A stretch of DNA of 64,000 nt, taken from contig CBDDTF010000001.1 of NCBI GenBank assembly GCA_965233705.1, positions 1,232,339 through 1,296,338 of the forward strand, in the 5' to 3' direction. A model generated the notes under the pieces. The model saw nothing but the letters and a program-made list of their open reading frames with translations. It was not told the DNA's origin and did no database searches. The stretch is from Algihabitans sp965233705. Its GTDB lineage: Bacteria > Pseudomonadota > Alphaproteobacteria > Kiloniellales > DSM-21159. Below, piece after piece: positions 37,096-45,176 of this stretch (positions are counted from its first letter, which is position 1; each line of letters begins with the position of its first letter). Made by a program: the position numbers and the translations under genes.

Positions 37096-38874
37096 TCAGC
37101 TTGCGGCGTGGGCGTAGCGCAGGGTCGCCGTCTCGTTCGGCTGGCCCCGGCCGCCGCCACGCCGGCGCCACGCCGGCGCGAGCTCCGGCTTGCCGAAATG
37201 CCAGCCCTGCAGGAAATCCAGCCCCTCGTCAGCCAGAAAGGCCGCGGCGGCGGCGTCTTCGACGCATTCGGCGACGGTGTCCAGATTGAAGGCGCGGGCC
37301 AGCGATAGCAGGTTGCGCACGAAGAGCTGGTTCTCGGCGCTGTCGCGGATCTGCCGAATGAAGGAGCCGTCGATCTTCACGATGTCGACGGTCAACGCCT
37401 TGAGGTGGCGGAAGGTGGTGTAGCCGGCGCCGAAGTCGTCGATCGCCACCCGGCAGCCGAGATCGCGCACCGTCGACACGAAGCGGGCGGAGTCCTCGAT
37501 GTCGTGCAGCGCCGCGGTTTCCGTGATCTCCACGATCAGGCGCCGGGCGACCTCGGGCCGGCCGCGCAGATGGGCGACCAGCGCGCGCAGCCAGGAGCGG
37601 TCGGCCGCCGTCAGCCCCGAGATGTTGATCGCCAGGGTCACCTCGGGATGGGCCATCAGGTCGGCCACCGCCAGGTCCAGCACATGCCGGTCGATCGCCC
37701 GCATCAGCCCCAGCCGCTCGACCACCGGAATGAAACGGGCCGCCGGGACCAGCTCGCCGGAGGTGTCGCGCATGCGCAGCAGGCATTCGTACCAGTGGAC
37801 ACCGTGGTCCCGGGCCTGCACCACCGGCTGGAAGGCCAGCATCAGACGCTCTTCGCGCAGCGCCTGCTTGACCGCCTCGCCGATCGACATGGAGGCGCGG
37901 AAGTCCTCGCGCTGCGCCTCCGACAGGCAGTAGATCGACACGCAGTCGCGCCCGGCCGTCTTGGCGGACAGCAGCGCGCCCTCCGCCTTGGTCATCACGT
38001 CGACGGCGGTCTTCGACTGCTGCGGATAGACCACCACGCCGGCCGAGACGGCCACGTGCACCGGCCCGGACTGGGTCGGCACCGGCCCCTGGCGCACCGC
38101 CTGGAGGATGCGCTCCGCCGTCGCCTGGGCCTCGCCCGAGGGGCAGGAGGCCAGCACGATGCCGAAACGGTCGCCGCCGAGCCGGCCGATCACGTCGGTC
38201 GCCCGCAGGCAGCGGTCCAGCCGGCGGCCGACCTCGACCAGCACCTTGTCGCCCACCTCGTAGCCGTAGGCCGTGTTGATGCGGTCGAGAGAGTCGACGC
38301 CCACCACCACGAAGGCCCCGGTGCGGTCGAACCGCAGCGCGTTGGCCAGGGCGTGGTCCAGCGCCTCGCGCAGGCGCAGCTTGTTGTAGTGGCCGGTCAG
38401 GTCGTCGAAGTTGGCCAGGTACTCCAGCCGGCTCTCATGCTGCTTGCGCTGGGTGATGCAGCGCAGCGTGCCGAGCAGGCGCAGCGGCGCCCCGTCCGGC
38501 CCGCGCTCCACCGCGCCGCGGTCGTGCACCCACTGGAAATCGCCGCTGTCGGTGCGCACCCGGTATTCGCAGTCGAACGGGCGCGCGCTGTTGAGGTGGT
38601 CGGTCAGCGCGCGCAGGCGGCGCGGCAGGTCTTCCGGATTGACGCGGCCGTGAAACGTCTCGCCGGACGCCGGCAGATGCTCCGCGGCGACGCAGAAGAA
38701 CGCGCTGGCCTGGCCGCCCCAGACGATATGGTCGGCCACCAGGTCCCATTCATAAGCGAGATCGCCGGCCGCCTCGACGGCCAAGCGCCAGCGTGCGGGG
38801 TCCATGCCTTCCTCTGCGAGCTTGGCTGACCGCGTCACGGCCCGCCCTCCTACCTGAAGTGCGCTCTGACTCAT
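37096..38874 (-). CDS. PAS–GGDEF–EAL signalling protein with altered motifs
   Basis: 592 residues. PAS-like domain (~28–145), GGDEF domain (~150–315) and EAL domain (~330–570). The GGDEF signature reads GGDRF (233–237), which should abolish diguanylate cyclase activity. The EAL motif reads ECL (363–365); its metal-binding Glu is kept, as are DDFGAGY and the KIDGSF loop. So c-di-GMP phosphodiesterase activity remains possible. No membrane segment: cytosolic. Low-complexity basic C-terminus. Confidence 0.9.
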   Translation of the reverse strand: MSQSALQVGGRAVTRSAKLAEEGMDPARWRLAVEAAGDLAYEWDLVADHIVWGGQASAFFCVAAEHLPASGETFHGRVNPEDLPRRLRALTDHLNSARPFDCEYRVRTDSGDFQWVHDRGAVERGPDGAPLRLLGTLRCITQRKQHESRLEYLANFDDLTGHYNKLRLREALDHALANALRFDRTGAFVVVGVDSLDRINTAYGYEVGDKVLVEVGRRLDRCLRATDVIGRLGGDRFGIVLASCPSGEAQATAERILQAVRQGPVPTQSGPVHVAVSAGVVVYPQQSKTAVDVMTKAEGALLSAKTAGRDCVSIYCLSEAQREDFRASMSIGEAVKQALREERLMLAFQPVVQARDHGVHWYECLLRMRDTSGELVPAARFIPVVERLGLMRAIDRHVLDLAVADLMAHPEVTLAINISGLTAADRSWLRALVAHLRGRPEVARRLIVEITETAALHDIEDSARFVSTVRDLGCRVAIDDFGAGYTTFRHLKALTVDIVKIDGSFIRQIRDSAENQLFVRNLLSLARAFNLDTVAECVEDAAAAAFLADEGLDFLQGWHFGKPELAPAWRRRGGGRGQPNETATLRYAHAAS

Positions 38875-39206
38875 CGGCTAGTCTAACTCTAGTCTAAGAC
38901 CACCGCGGCGGCCGCAGCAGCCACGATTCCGCGACAGCCTTTAAGAAAGGATGAAACCCACCCGGATTGGCGGGTTCAAAGCGACCGAAACACCCGCAAA
39001 GGGCGATCGGCGCCGACTCCTGTCGGGGCGGTTAACAGTCATGGTTAACAATCGTCCTTAAGAATTTACGAACAGTCTTGATTTCACGAAAATAGCGCGT
39101 TTACACTTTCTTCACCTTAACTGGAAAGGCCGCGACGAGAACTGCAGCCGTCCGGAGCGGGCGGAGCGGGGGGCGGGCCTCCGCTCGGAGCGAGGAACGT
39201 GGCGGG
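38875..39206. other. AT-richer divergent intergenic region
   Basis: 332 bases between divergent genes, with clearly lower G+C than either side. Three TTAA tetramers start at 39032, 39045 and 39058, exactly 13 bases apart, two of them as GTTAAC. CtrA sites (TTAA-N7-TTAA) need 11-base spacing, so these do not fit. Promoters for both neighbours are expected here. Confidence 0.5.
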
Positions 39207-39602
39207 ATGGCCGGACTGCCGGCACTTCGCGGAGCGGGGCCAAGCGCCACCGGAACGGCGACCAGGCGCGCCCTGGCGCCGGCGGCGCTCGCCGGGGCCG
39301 ACGTGCCGCACGAGACCGCCACGCCGCCTGGCGGCGGCGCGCTGCGGCCCGTCGAGCCCGCCGCCCCGCTGGTCGCGCCGCGCCCCCGCAACGAGGCCGC
39401 GGCCCTGCTGCTCGCGCTGGCTCGCGAGGAAGCGGCCCGCGACAAGCTGGCCAGCGGCGGGCGGCAGGCGGCCAGGCCGTGCGGCGGCAAGCCCGCGCCC
39501 CTGCGCGCGCAGGCCGAGCGCGCCTGCCTGGCCTACCGGCGCCAGGGCGCGCAGCCCGAACTCTACGACGAGGGGCCTGCGGTCTTCCGCCTGCGCGTCT
39601 GA
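39207..39602 (+). CDS. Hypothetical protein, 131 residues
   Basis: ATG 39207 with GAGGAACG eleven bases upstream. Codon third positions are almost all G or C, like the real genes nearby. Pro/Ala-rich N-terminal half, then a helix (AAALLLALAREEAARDKLASGG) and a C-terminal part with two Cys and YRRQGAQPELYDEGPAVFRLRV. No family recognised and no export signal. Confidence 0.5.
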   Translation: MAGLPALRGAGPSATGTATRRALAPAALAGADVPHETATPPGGGALRPVEPAAPLVAPRPRNEAAALLLALAREEAARDKLASGGRQAARPCGGKPAPLRAQAERACLAYRRQGAQPELYDEGPAVFRLRV

Positions 39603-39639
39603 GTCCCGGGCGCCTCGCCCCGGGAACGAGCCTCGGGAG

Positions 39640-39699
39640 CGAATCTCAGGGAAACGAATCTCAGGGAGGCGAGTCTCAGGGAGGCGAGTCTCGGGGGCG
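39640..39699. repeat. 15-nt tandem repeat, four copies
   Basis: Unit CGARTCTCAGGGAGG, four copies with few changes, about 40 bases after the hypothetical gene. Noncoding as far as can be seen. Confidence 0.85.
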
Positions 39700-39803
39700 G
39701 GCCCGGGCCGTCGCCACGCTGCCCAAGCGCGACGTTGCGCCCGGCTACCAGGTTGGACTCCGGGCAGGCTGGACTCCAGGGGAGGCCGAACTCTGGGCAG
39801 GTC

Positions 39804-39860
39804 GAACGCCGGGCCAAACGAACGCCGGGCCAAACGAACGCCGGGCCAAACGAACGCCGG
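39804..39860. repeat. 16-nt tandem repeat, 3.6 copies
   Basis: GAACGCCGGGCCAAAC repeated three times exactly, then a partial copy. The unit is not a multiple of three and spans no convincing gene. The stretch 39603–40080 holds only such repeats and then AT-rich sequence. Confidence 0.88.
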
Positions 39861-40080
39861 GGCGGTTGCTTCGCGGCGCCTCCGACGTCACCCGCGCCGC
39901 GCCCCATGAAACGACGAATTTAAATAGAGAGTTATGCGCCCTTTAGTTGTTATTTCGCGCGCATTGCGGGATTTTTATACCAATCTGCGACGGATTTGCC
40001 GTTGATTCTTTGCGTATTCCCTTTAAAAGATATATCGCAACAGGTGTACTCCCAAGGGCTTTAAAACTACTGGTTTGCAC

Positions 40081-40473
40081 GTGGACCGGCACAGCAGCAG
40101 CGATCGGGAAATTGAGCGCCACGTCGGCCGACGTATTCGCGAACGCCGCACGCTGCTCGGCCTCACTCAGCAGCAATTGGCCGAGTTAATCGGGGTCACC
40201 TACCAGCAAGCACATAAATACGAGCGGGGAATAAACAGAATATCGGCAGCGCGCCTCTATGCGCTCGCGCGCGTTCTCGATGTCGATACGAATTATTTCT
40301 TTGACAGGCTGGACGACACCCCGACCGAAAGCCTCAACGACCGCCAGAGACTCAGCCTCGACGTGGCCCGCAACTTCACGCGCATCCGCAGCGAACGCTG
40401 CCGCGAGGCCTTCGCACAACTTTGCCGCGTCATGGCGGACGAGGACGAGCAGCTCGGCCGCCCGAAATCTTAG
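40081..40473 (+). CDS. XRE-family helix-turn-helix regulator
   Basis: 130 residues from GTG 40081 (TTG 40075 is possible; neither has a clear ribosome site). Cro/C1-type domain: VGRRIRERRTLLGLTQQQLAELIGVTYQQAHKYERGINRISAARLYALARVLDVDTNYFFD, then a short helical C-terminus. This type is common in alphaproteobacteria. The upstream ~160 bases and the first part of the gene are A+T-rich against the surroundings, and tandem repeats flank it on both sides, suggesting either acquired DNA or a large regulatory region. Confidence 0.85.
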   Translation: MDRHSSSDREIERHVGRRIRERRTLLGLTQQQLAELIGVTYQQAHKYERGINRISAARLYALARVLDVDTNYFFDRLDDTPTESLNDRQRLSLDVARNFTRIRSERCREAFAQLCRVMADEDEQLGRPKS

Positions 40474-40480
40474 AGGTCTG

Positions 40481-40570
40481 CCCGGCCGAAGAGCGTTGCC
40501 CGGCCGAAGAGCGTTGCCCGGCCGAAGAGCGTTGCCCAGCCGAAGAGCGTTGACCGGCCGAAGAGTGTTG
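40481..40570. repeat. 18-nt tandem repeat, five copies
   Basis: CCCGGCCGAAGAGCGTTG five times, first three identical and the last two with one or two changes; it starts eight bases after the regulator stop codon. Confidence 0.92.
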
Positions 40571-40716
40571 ACCGACCGACTGGCGCCGGCGCCTCCGTCG
40601 CGCCGAGCAGCATCGCCGCAGGCTTTAGGATTTGGAGAGGGCTTGGCGCCGCCTGCCGGGCGCGCGCCCGTCCTGGCGCCTCGACAGCGCCGCGCTCCGG
40701 GGGCATCTTGCGGCCC

Positions 40717-43641
40717 ATGACCGACGCTCCCGCCAAGACGCCCGCCGAAACGGCCGCCAAGACGCCCGACTCCGCCGCCGGCGCCCCGCCGCCCTACAAG
40801 CACCTCTACCTGGTCGACGGCTCCGGCTACATCTTCCGCGCCTTCTTCGCGATCCCGCCGCGCATGACCAGCCACGGCGTGCACACCAACGCCGTGTTCG
40901 GCTTCACCAACATGCTGATCAAGCTGCTGCGCGAAACCGACGCGGACGGGCTGGCGGTGGTCTTCGACCATTCCGGCGAGTCCTTCCGCAACACGATCTA
41001 CGCCGACTACAAGGCCAACCGGGACGAGCCGCCCGAGGAGCTGGTGCCGCAGTTCGCCGCGATCCGCGAGGCGACCCGCGCCTTCGGCCTGCCCTGCCTG
41101 GAGCAGGAGGGCTACGAGGCCGACGACCTGATCGCCACCTACGCCCGCCAGGCCAGCGCGCAGGGCATCCGCGTCACCATCGTCTCCAGCGACAAGGACC
41201 TGATGCAGCTCGTCGGCGACGGGGTCGACATGCTCGACCCGATGAAGGAGCGCGCCATCGGCCGCGAGCAGGTGATCGAGAAGTTCGGCGTGCCGCCGGA
41301 GCAGGTGATCGACGTCCAGGCCCTGGCCGGCGATTCCACCGACAACGTGCCCGGCGTGCCCGGCATCGGCATCAAGACCGCCGCCCAACTCATCGAAGCC
41401 TACGGCAGCCTGGAGGCGCTGCTGGAGCGGGCCGCGGAGATCAAGCAGCCCAAGCGCCGCGAGCGGCTGATCGAGAACGCCGAGCTGGCGCGCATCTCCA
41501 AAAAGCTGGTGACCCTGGACACCGAGGTGCCGGTCGAGGTCGCGCTTTCCGGCTTCGGCCTGCGCGAGCCCGACCCGGCGGCGCTGCGCGGCTTCCTCGA
41601 GCACTACGAGTTCCGCTCCATCCTCAACCGCCTGGCCGACAAGCTGGGCCCCGACGGCGGCGAGGGCCTGGTCCCCGACGAGAAGGAGGCCGGGCGGGCG
41701 CCGGGCGGCGCGGACGGCGGCCCCGAGCGCGGCGCGGATAACGGCGGCGGCCCGGCCAAGGCGCCGGCCCCGGCCGAGCGGGCGCCCGGCACGGGCTACG
41801 CGACGGTGCAGAGCGCGGCGGCGCTGGAAGACTGGGTGGCGCGCGCCACGGCGGCCGGCCGGGTGGCGGTCGACACCGAGACCGACTCGCTGGATTCCCT
41901 GCGCGCGCGGCTGGTCGGCGTCTCCCTGGCGGTGGCGCCGGGCGAGGCCTGCTACATCCCGCTCGGCCACACCGCCGCCGGCGCCGACGGCGAGACCCTG
42001 GACTTCGACGCCGGCACGGCGCCGGAGCAGATCCCGCTGGAGCAGGCGCTGGAGATCCTGCGCCCGCTGCTGGCCGACCCGGCGGTGCTGAAGATCGGTC
42101 AGAACCTGAAGTACGATCTGGAGGTGCTGCACCGCTACGGCGTCGAAGTCACGCCGATCGACGACACCATGCTGCTGTCCTACGTGCTGGAGGGCGGCCT
42201 GCACGGCCATGGCATGGACGAGCTGTCGAAGCTGCACCTCGGCCACACGCCGATCCCCTTCAAGGAGGTCTGCGGCGCCGGCAAGTCGCAGATCACCTTC
42301 GACCGGGTGCCGCTGGAGCGCGCCACCGACTACGCCGCCGAGGACGCCGACGTCACCCTGCGCCTGCACGCGCTGTTCAAGCCGCAGCTCGTGGCCGAGC
42401 GGGTGACCCGCGTCTACGAGACCCTGGAGCGGCCGCTGGTGCCGGTGCTCGCCGCCATGGAGGAGACCGGCATCAAGGTCGACCCCGGCCAGCTCAAGCG
42501 GCTGTCCAACGACTTCGCCGCGCGCCTGGGCGAGCTGGAGGGCGAGATCCACGGCCTGGCCGGCCGCACCTTCAACATCGCCAGCCCCAAGCAGCTCGGC
42601 GAGATCCTGTTCGACGAGCTGGGCCTGGGCCAGGGCAAGAAGGGCAAGACCGGCGCCTACGCCACCGGCGCCGAGGTGCTGGAGCAGCTCGCCGCCCAGG
42701 GCCACGAGCTGCCGGCCCGGGTGCTCGACTGGCGCCAGGTGGCCAAGCTGAAGTCGACCTACTCCGACGCGCTGCAGGCCCAGATCAACCCGGAAACCGG
42801 GCGCGTGCACACCTCCTTCGGCCAGGCCGTGGCCTCGACCGGGCGACTGTCCTCGACCGACCCCAATCTGCAGAACATCCCGGTACGCACCGAGGCCGGG
42901 CGCAAGATCCGCCACGCCTTCGTCCCCGAGGCCGGCTGCAAGCTGCTGAGCGTCGACTACTCGCAGATCGAGCTGCGCCTGACCGCCCACATCGCCGGGG
43001 TCGACGCCCTGCGCGAGGCCTTCGCCGCCGGCCACGACATCCACGCCATGACCGCCAGCCAGGTCTTCGGCGTGCCGCTGGCGGAGATGGACCCGGCCAC
43101 CCGCCGCCGGGCCAAGGCGATCAACTTCGGCATCATCTACGGCATCTCGCCCTTCGGCCTGGCCCAGAACCTGGGCATCGAGCAGAGCGAGGCGCGCGCC
43201 TACATCGCCGCCTACTTCGAGCGCTACCCGGAGATCCGCGACTACATGGAGCGCACCAAGGCCGAGGCGAAGGAGCGCGGCGCGGTGCGCACCCTGTTCG
43301 GCCGCCGCGTCCACCTGCCGACCATCCGCGACAAGAACCCGGCGCGGCGCAGCTTCGGCGAGCGGGCGGCGATCAACGCCCCGATCCAGGGCACCGCCGC
43401 CGACATCATCAAGCGCGCCATGATCCGCGTGCCGCCGGCGCTGGCCGCCGCCGGACTGCGGGCGCGCATGCTGCTGCAGGTGCACGACGAGCTGCTGTTC
43501 GAGGTGCCCGAGGCCGAGGTCGAGGAGACCGCCGGCCTGGTCAAGACGGTGATGGAGGGCGCCTGCGCCCCGGCGCTGGAGCTCAGCGTGCCCCTGGTCG
43601 CCGACATCGGCGTCGGCGAAAGCTGGGACGCCGCGCACTGA
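40717..43641 (+). CDS. polA: DNA polymerase I
   Basis: 974 residues from ATG 40717. All three domains: 5' nuclease (LVDGSGYIFRAFFAIPP, YKANRDEPPEEL, AGDSTDNVPGVPGIGIKTA), 3'–5' exonuclease with its acidic residues (VAVDTETDSLDSL, QNLKYDLEVLH, YAAEDADVTLRL), and polymerase (SVDYSQIELRLTAHIAG, RRRAKAINFGIIYGISPFGLA, LQVHDELLFEVP). The proofreading residues are intact. A Gly/Pro/Ala linker separates the nuclease from the exonuclease domain. Roles in Okazaki-fragment processing and repair. Confidence 0.97.
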   Translation: MTDAPAKTPAETAAKTPDSAAGAPPPYKHLYLVDGSGYIFRAFFAIPPRMTSHGVHTNAVFGFTNMLIKLLRETDADGLAVVFDHSGESFRNTIYADYKANRDEPPEELVPQFAAIREATRAFGLPCLEQEGYEADDLIATYARQASAQGIRVTIVSSDKDLMQLVGDGVDMLDPMKERAIGREQVIEKFGVPPEQVIDVQALAGDSTDNVPGVPGIGIKTAAQLIEAYGSLEALLERAAEIKQPKRRERLIENAELARISKKLVTLDTEVPVEVALSGFGLREPDPAALRGFLEHYEFRSILNRLADKLGPDGGEGLVPDEKEAGRAPGGADGGPERGADNGGGPAKAPAPAERAPGTGYATVQSAAALEDWVARATAAGRVAVDTETDSLDSLRARLVGVSLAVAPGEACYIPLGHTAAGADGETLDFDAGTAPEQIPLEQALEILRPLLADPAVLKIGQNLKYDLEVLHRYGVEVTPIDDTMLLSYVLEGGLHGHGMDELSKLHLGHTPIPFKEVCGAGKSQITFDRVPLERATDYAAEDADVTLRLHALFKPQLVAERVTRVYETLERPLVPVLAAMEETGIKVDPGQLKRLSNDFAARLGELEGEIHGLAGRTFNIASPKQLGEILFDELGLGQGKKGKTGAYATGAEVLEQLAAQGHELPARVLDWRQVAKLKSTYSDALQAQINPETGRVHTSFGQAVASTGRLSSTDPNLQNIPVRTEAGRKIRHAFVPEAGCKLLSVDYSQIELRLTAHIAGVDALREAFAAGHDIHAMTASQVFGVPLAEMDPATRRRAKAINFGIIYGISPFGLAQNLGIEQSEARAYIAAYFERYPEIRDYMERTKAEAKERGAVRTLFGRRVHLPTIRDKNPARRSFGERAAINAPIQGTAADIIKRAMIRVPPALAAAGLRARMLLQVHDELLFEVPEAEVEETAGLVKTVMEGACAPALELSVPLVADIGVGESWDAAH

Positions 43642-43672
43642 CCTTGGCCGGCGCCAGCCCGCCGGCCAAGGT
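43641..43672 (+). terminator. Terminator hairpin of polA
   Basis: ACCTTGGCCGGC and its complement form a perfect 12-bp stem around eight bases, starting at the last base of the polA stop codon. No T-run follows. Confidence 0.6.
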
Positions 43673-44024
43673 CGGGTGTCCCGCGCGGAGGGACGCGCCG
43701 CCCCGGCAACCCGCCGTGGCCCGGAGCAGTTGCGAGCAGGAAGGCGGTGAGGCCGGGCGGCGGTGGCGGGGGCCGCCGGCCAAGGCCGCACCTGCGCGTC
43801 CCTCATGGCTGCCCGGCGCCATCCGGCTCTGAAATCGCCTAAATCCCGATGTCGGCTTTACTATACGCACACTTGCGTCTACGGGACCTGCCGCCAGGCC
43901 GGCAAAATTGACCAAGATCAAAGTTGCGGTCGAGACGTTGGTTTCACAAAGGCTGACCTTGAGCTTCCGGCACCTCGAAGCTTTAGCTTTAGGACCATTC
44001 GCCTACAAATTTGGGAGAGCCCCG
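43673..44024. other. Leader region of the EF-hand gene
   Basis: About 350 bases. The first half is G+C-rich and featureless; from about 43850 it becomes less G+C-rich and holds the FNR/FixK-type box. The ATG at 44025 has GGGAGAG upstream. Confidence 0.5.
43908..43921 (+). promoter_or_regulatory. FNR/FixK-type box
   Basis: TTGACCAAGATCAA: perfect TTGA-N6-TCAA core and nine of ten matches to TTGAT-N4-ATCAA. It is 104 bases before the EF-hand gene start, suitable for activation by an FNR/FixK-family regulator under low oxygen. Confidence 0.65.
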
Positions 44025-45083
44025 ATGTCACCTCGTCTTCTCGCGCGGATCACCATCTCCAGTCGCAGACTGCTGCTGGCCTCCGCCGCCCTCGCCCTAT
44101 TGGCCGGCGCCGCCGCGCAGCAGCCCGCCACCGCGCAGATGCAGCGCGGCATGGGGCCGGACCGACCGGCCGCCGCCGGCGACAGCGGCGTGCGTCCGGC
44201 GCACATGCCCGGCCAGGGGTACGGCTACCACAGCGGATATGGGCGCGGATACGGCCACGGATACGGCGACGGCCGCGGCTATCGCGATGACGACGACTAC
44301 GGCCGCCGCCATTACCGGGGGCGCAGCGGAGACTGCCCCTACGCCGACGATGGCCGCGGCCCCGGCATGATGGGTCCCGGCATGATGGGCCGCAGGATGG
44401 GCCCCGGCATGATGGGCCCTGGCATGATGGGCCCTGGCATGATGGGCCCCGGCATGATGGGCCCTGGCATGATGGGTCAGGGCATGGGCCCCGGCATGAT
44501 GGGCCCCGGCATGATGGGTCAGGGCGGCATGATGATGGGCCAGGGCTACGGGCCGGGCTATGGCGGTGAGGTGCTGCGGCCGGGTCGCGGCGCCCGCTTC
44601 GACATGATCGACGCCAACGACGACGGCGTCGTGCAGCCCGAAGAGGCGGCGGCCCGCCACGAGGCCCGCTTCGCCCAGCTCGATGCCGACGGCGACGGCG
44701 AGATCACCCAGGAGGAATACCTCGCCGCGGCCCCCGGCGGCTGGCGCGGCCAGATGCAGGGCCGGATGATGCCGGGCCAGGTGATGCCCGGTCAGGCCAT
44801 GCCCAACCAGATGATGCAGGGTCAGGGTATGCAAGGTCAGGGCATGCAGGGCCAGGGCGGCATGATGATGGGCCAGAACGGCATGCCGGCCGGCCAGGGC
44901 CCGCGGGCGCAGCAGCGCCAGGAGCGGCGCCAGGCCCACTTCGAGGAGCTGGATACCGACGACAGCGGCACGGTCAGCCGCGCCGAGTTCATGTCCGCCG
45001 GCCAGGCCCGCTTCGAGGCGGCCGACCTCAACGACGACGGCCGCGTCACCGTCTGGGAGTTCCGCAGCCAGCGGCGCCCCTAA
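44025..45083 (+). CDS. Secreted methionine-rich protein with four EF-hands
   Basis: 352 residues from ATG 44025. Signal peptide (LLLASAALALLAG...ATAQ). Then a Gly/Tyr/His/Asp region, a Met-rich region (~114–171) of GMMGP units (coded by a 15-nt repeat), an EF-hand pair (DANDDGVVQPEE ~196, DADGDGEITQEE ~220), a second Gln/Met-rich linker (MQGQG units) and a second EF-hand pair (DTDDSGTVSRAE ~310, DLNDDGRVTVWE ~334). The loops keep the Ca2+-binding positions. Met-rich stretches bind Cu(I) in other periplasmic proteins, so dual Ca/Cu binding is possible. Function unknown. Confidence 0.85.
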   Translation: MSPRLLARITISSRRLLLASAALALLAGAAAQQPATAQMQRGMGPDRPAAAGDSGVRPAHMPGQGYGYHSGYGRGYGHGYGDGRGYRDDDDYGRRHYRGRSGDCPYADDGRGPGMMGPGMMGRRMGPGMMGPGMMGPGMMGPGMMGPGMMGQGMGPGMMGPGMMGQGGMMMGQGYGPGYGGEVLRPGRGARFDMIDANDDGVVQPEEAAARHEARFAQLDADGDGEITQEEYLAAAPGGWRGQMQGRMMPGQVMPGQAMPNQMMQGQGMQGQGMQGQGGMMMGQNGMPAGQGPRAQQRQERRQAHFEELDTDDSGTVSRAEFMSAGQARFEAADLNDDGRVTVWEFRSQRRP

Positions 45084-45102
45084 CCCTGTGTCCGTGACGG
45101 CC

Positions 45103-45166
45103 TAGGGCGGTTTCCGATCGAGTGGAACCACGACGTGGGTCCGCCGATCGGCCCAAAACCGCCCTA
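45103..45166. repeat. Solo palindrome D between convergent genes
   Basis: Reverse complement of hairpin D of the 139-bp type II element, with one change. Flanked by C and G so that CTAG stands at both ends. No partner hairpin or linker. It lies between the EF-hand and pckA stops and should terminate both. Confidence 0.9.
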
Positions 45167-45176
45167 GCTGCCGCGC

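Noticed and set aside
39032..39061. CtrA binding sites upstream of the PAS–GGDEF–EAL gene
   Set aside because: CtrA boxes are TTAA-N7-TTAA; here the spacing is N9 throughout.
39603..39946. Coding frames across the 15- and 16-nt repeats
   Set aside because: The 16-nt unit breaks frame at each copy and the translated sequence is pure low complexity on both strands.
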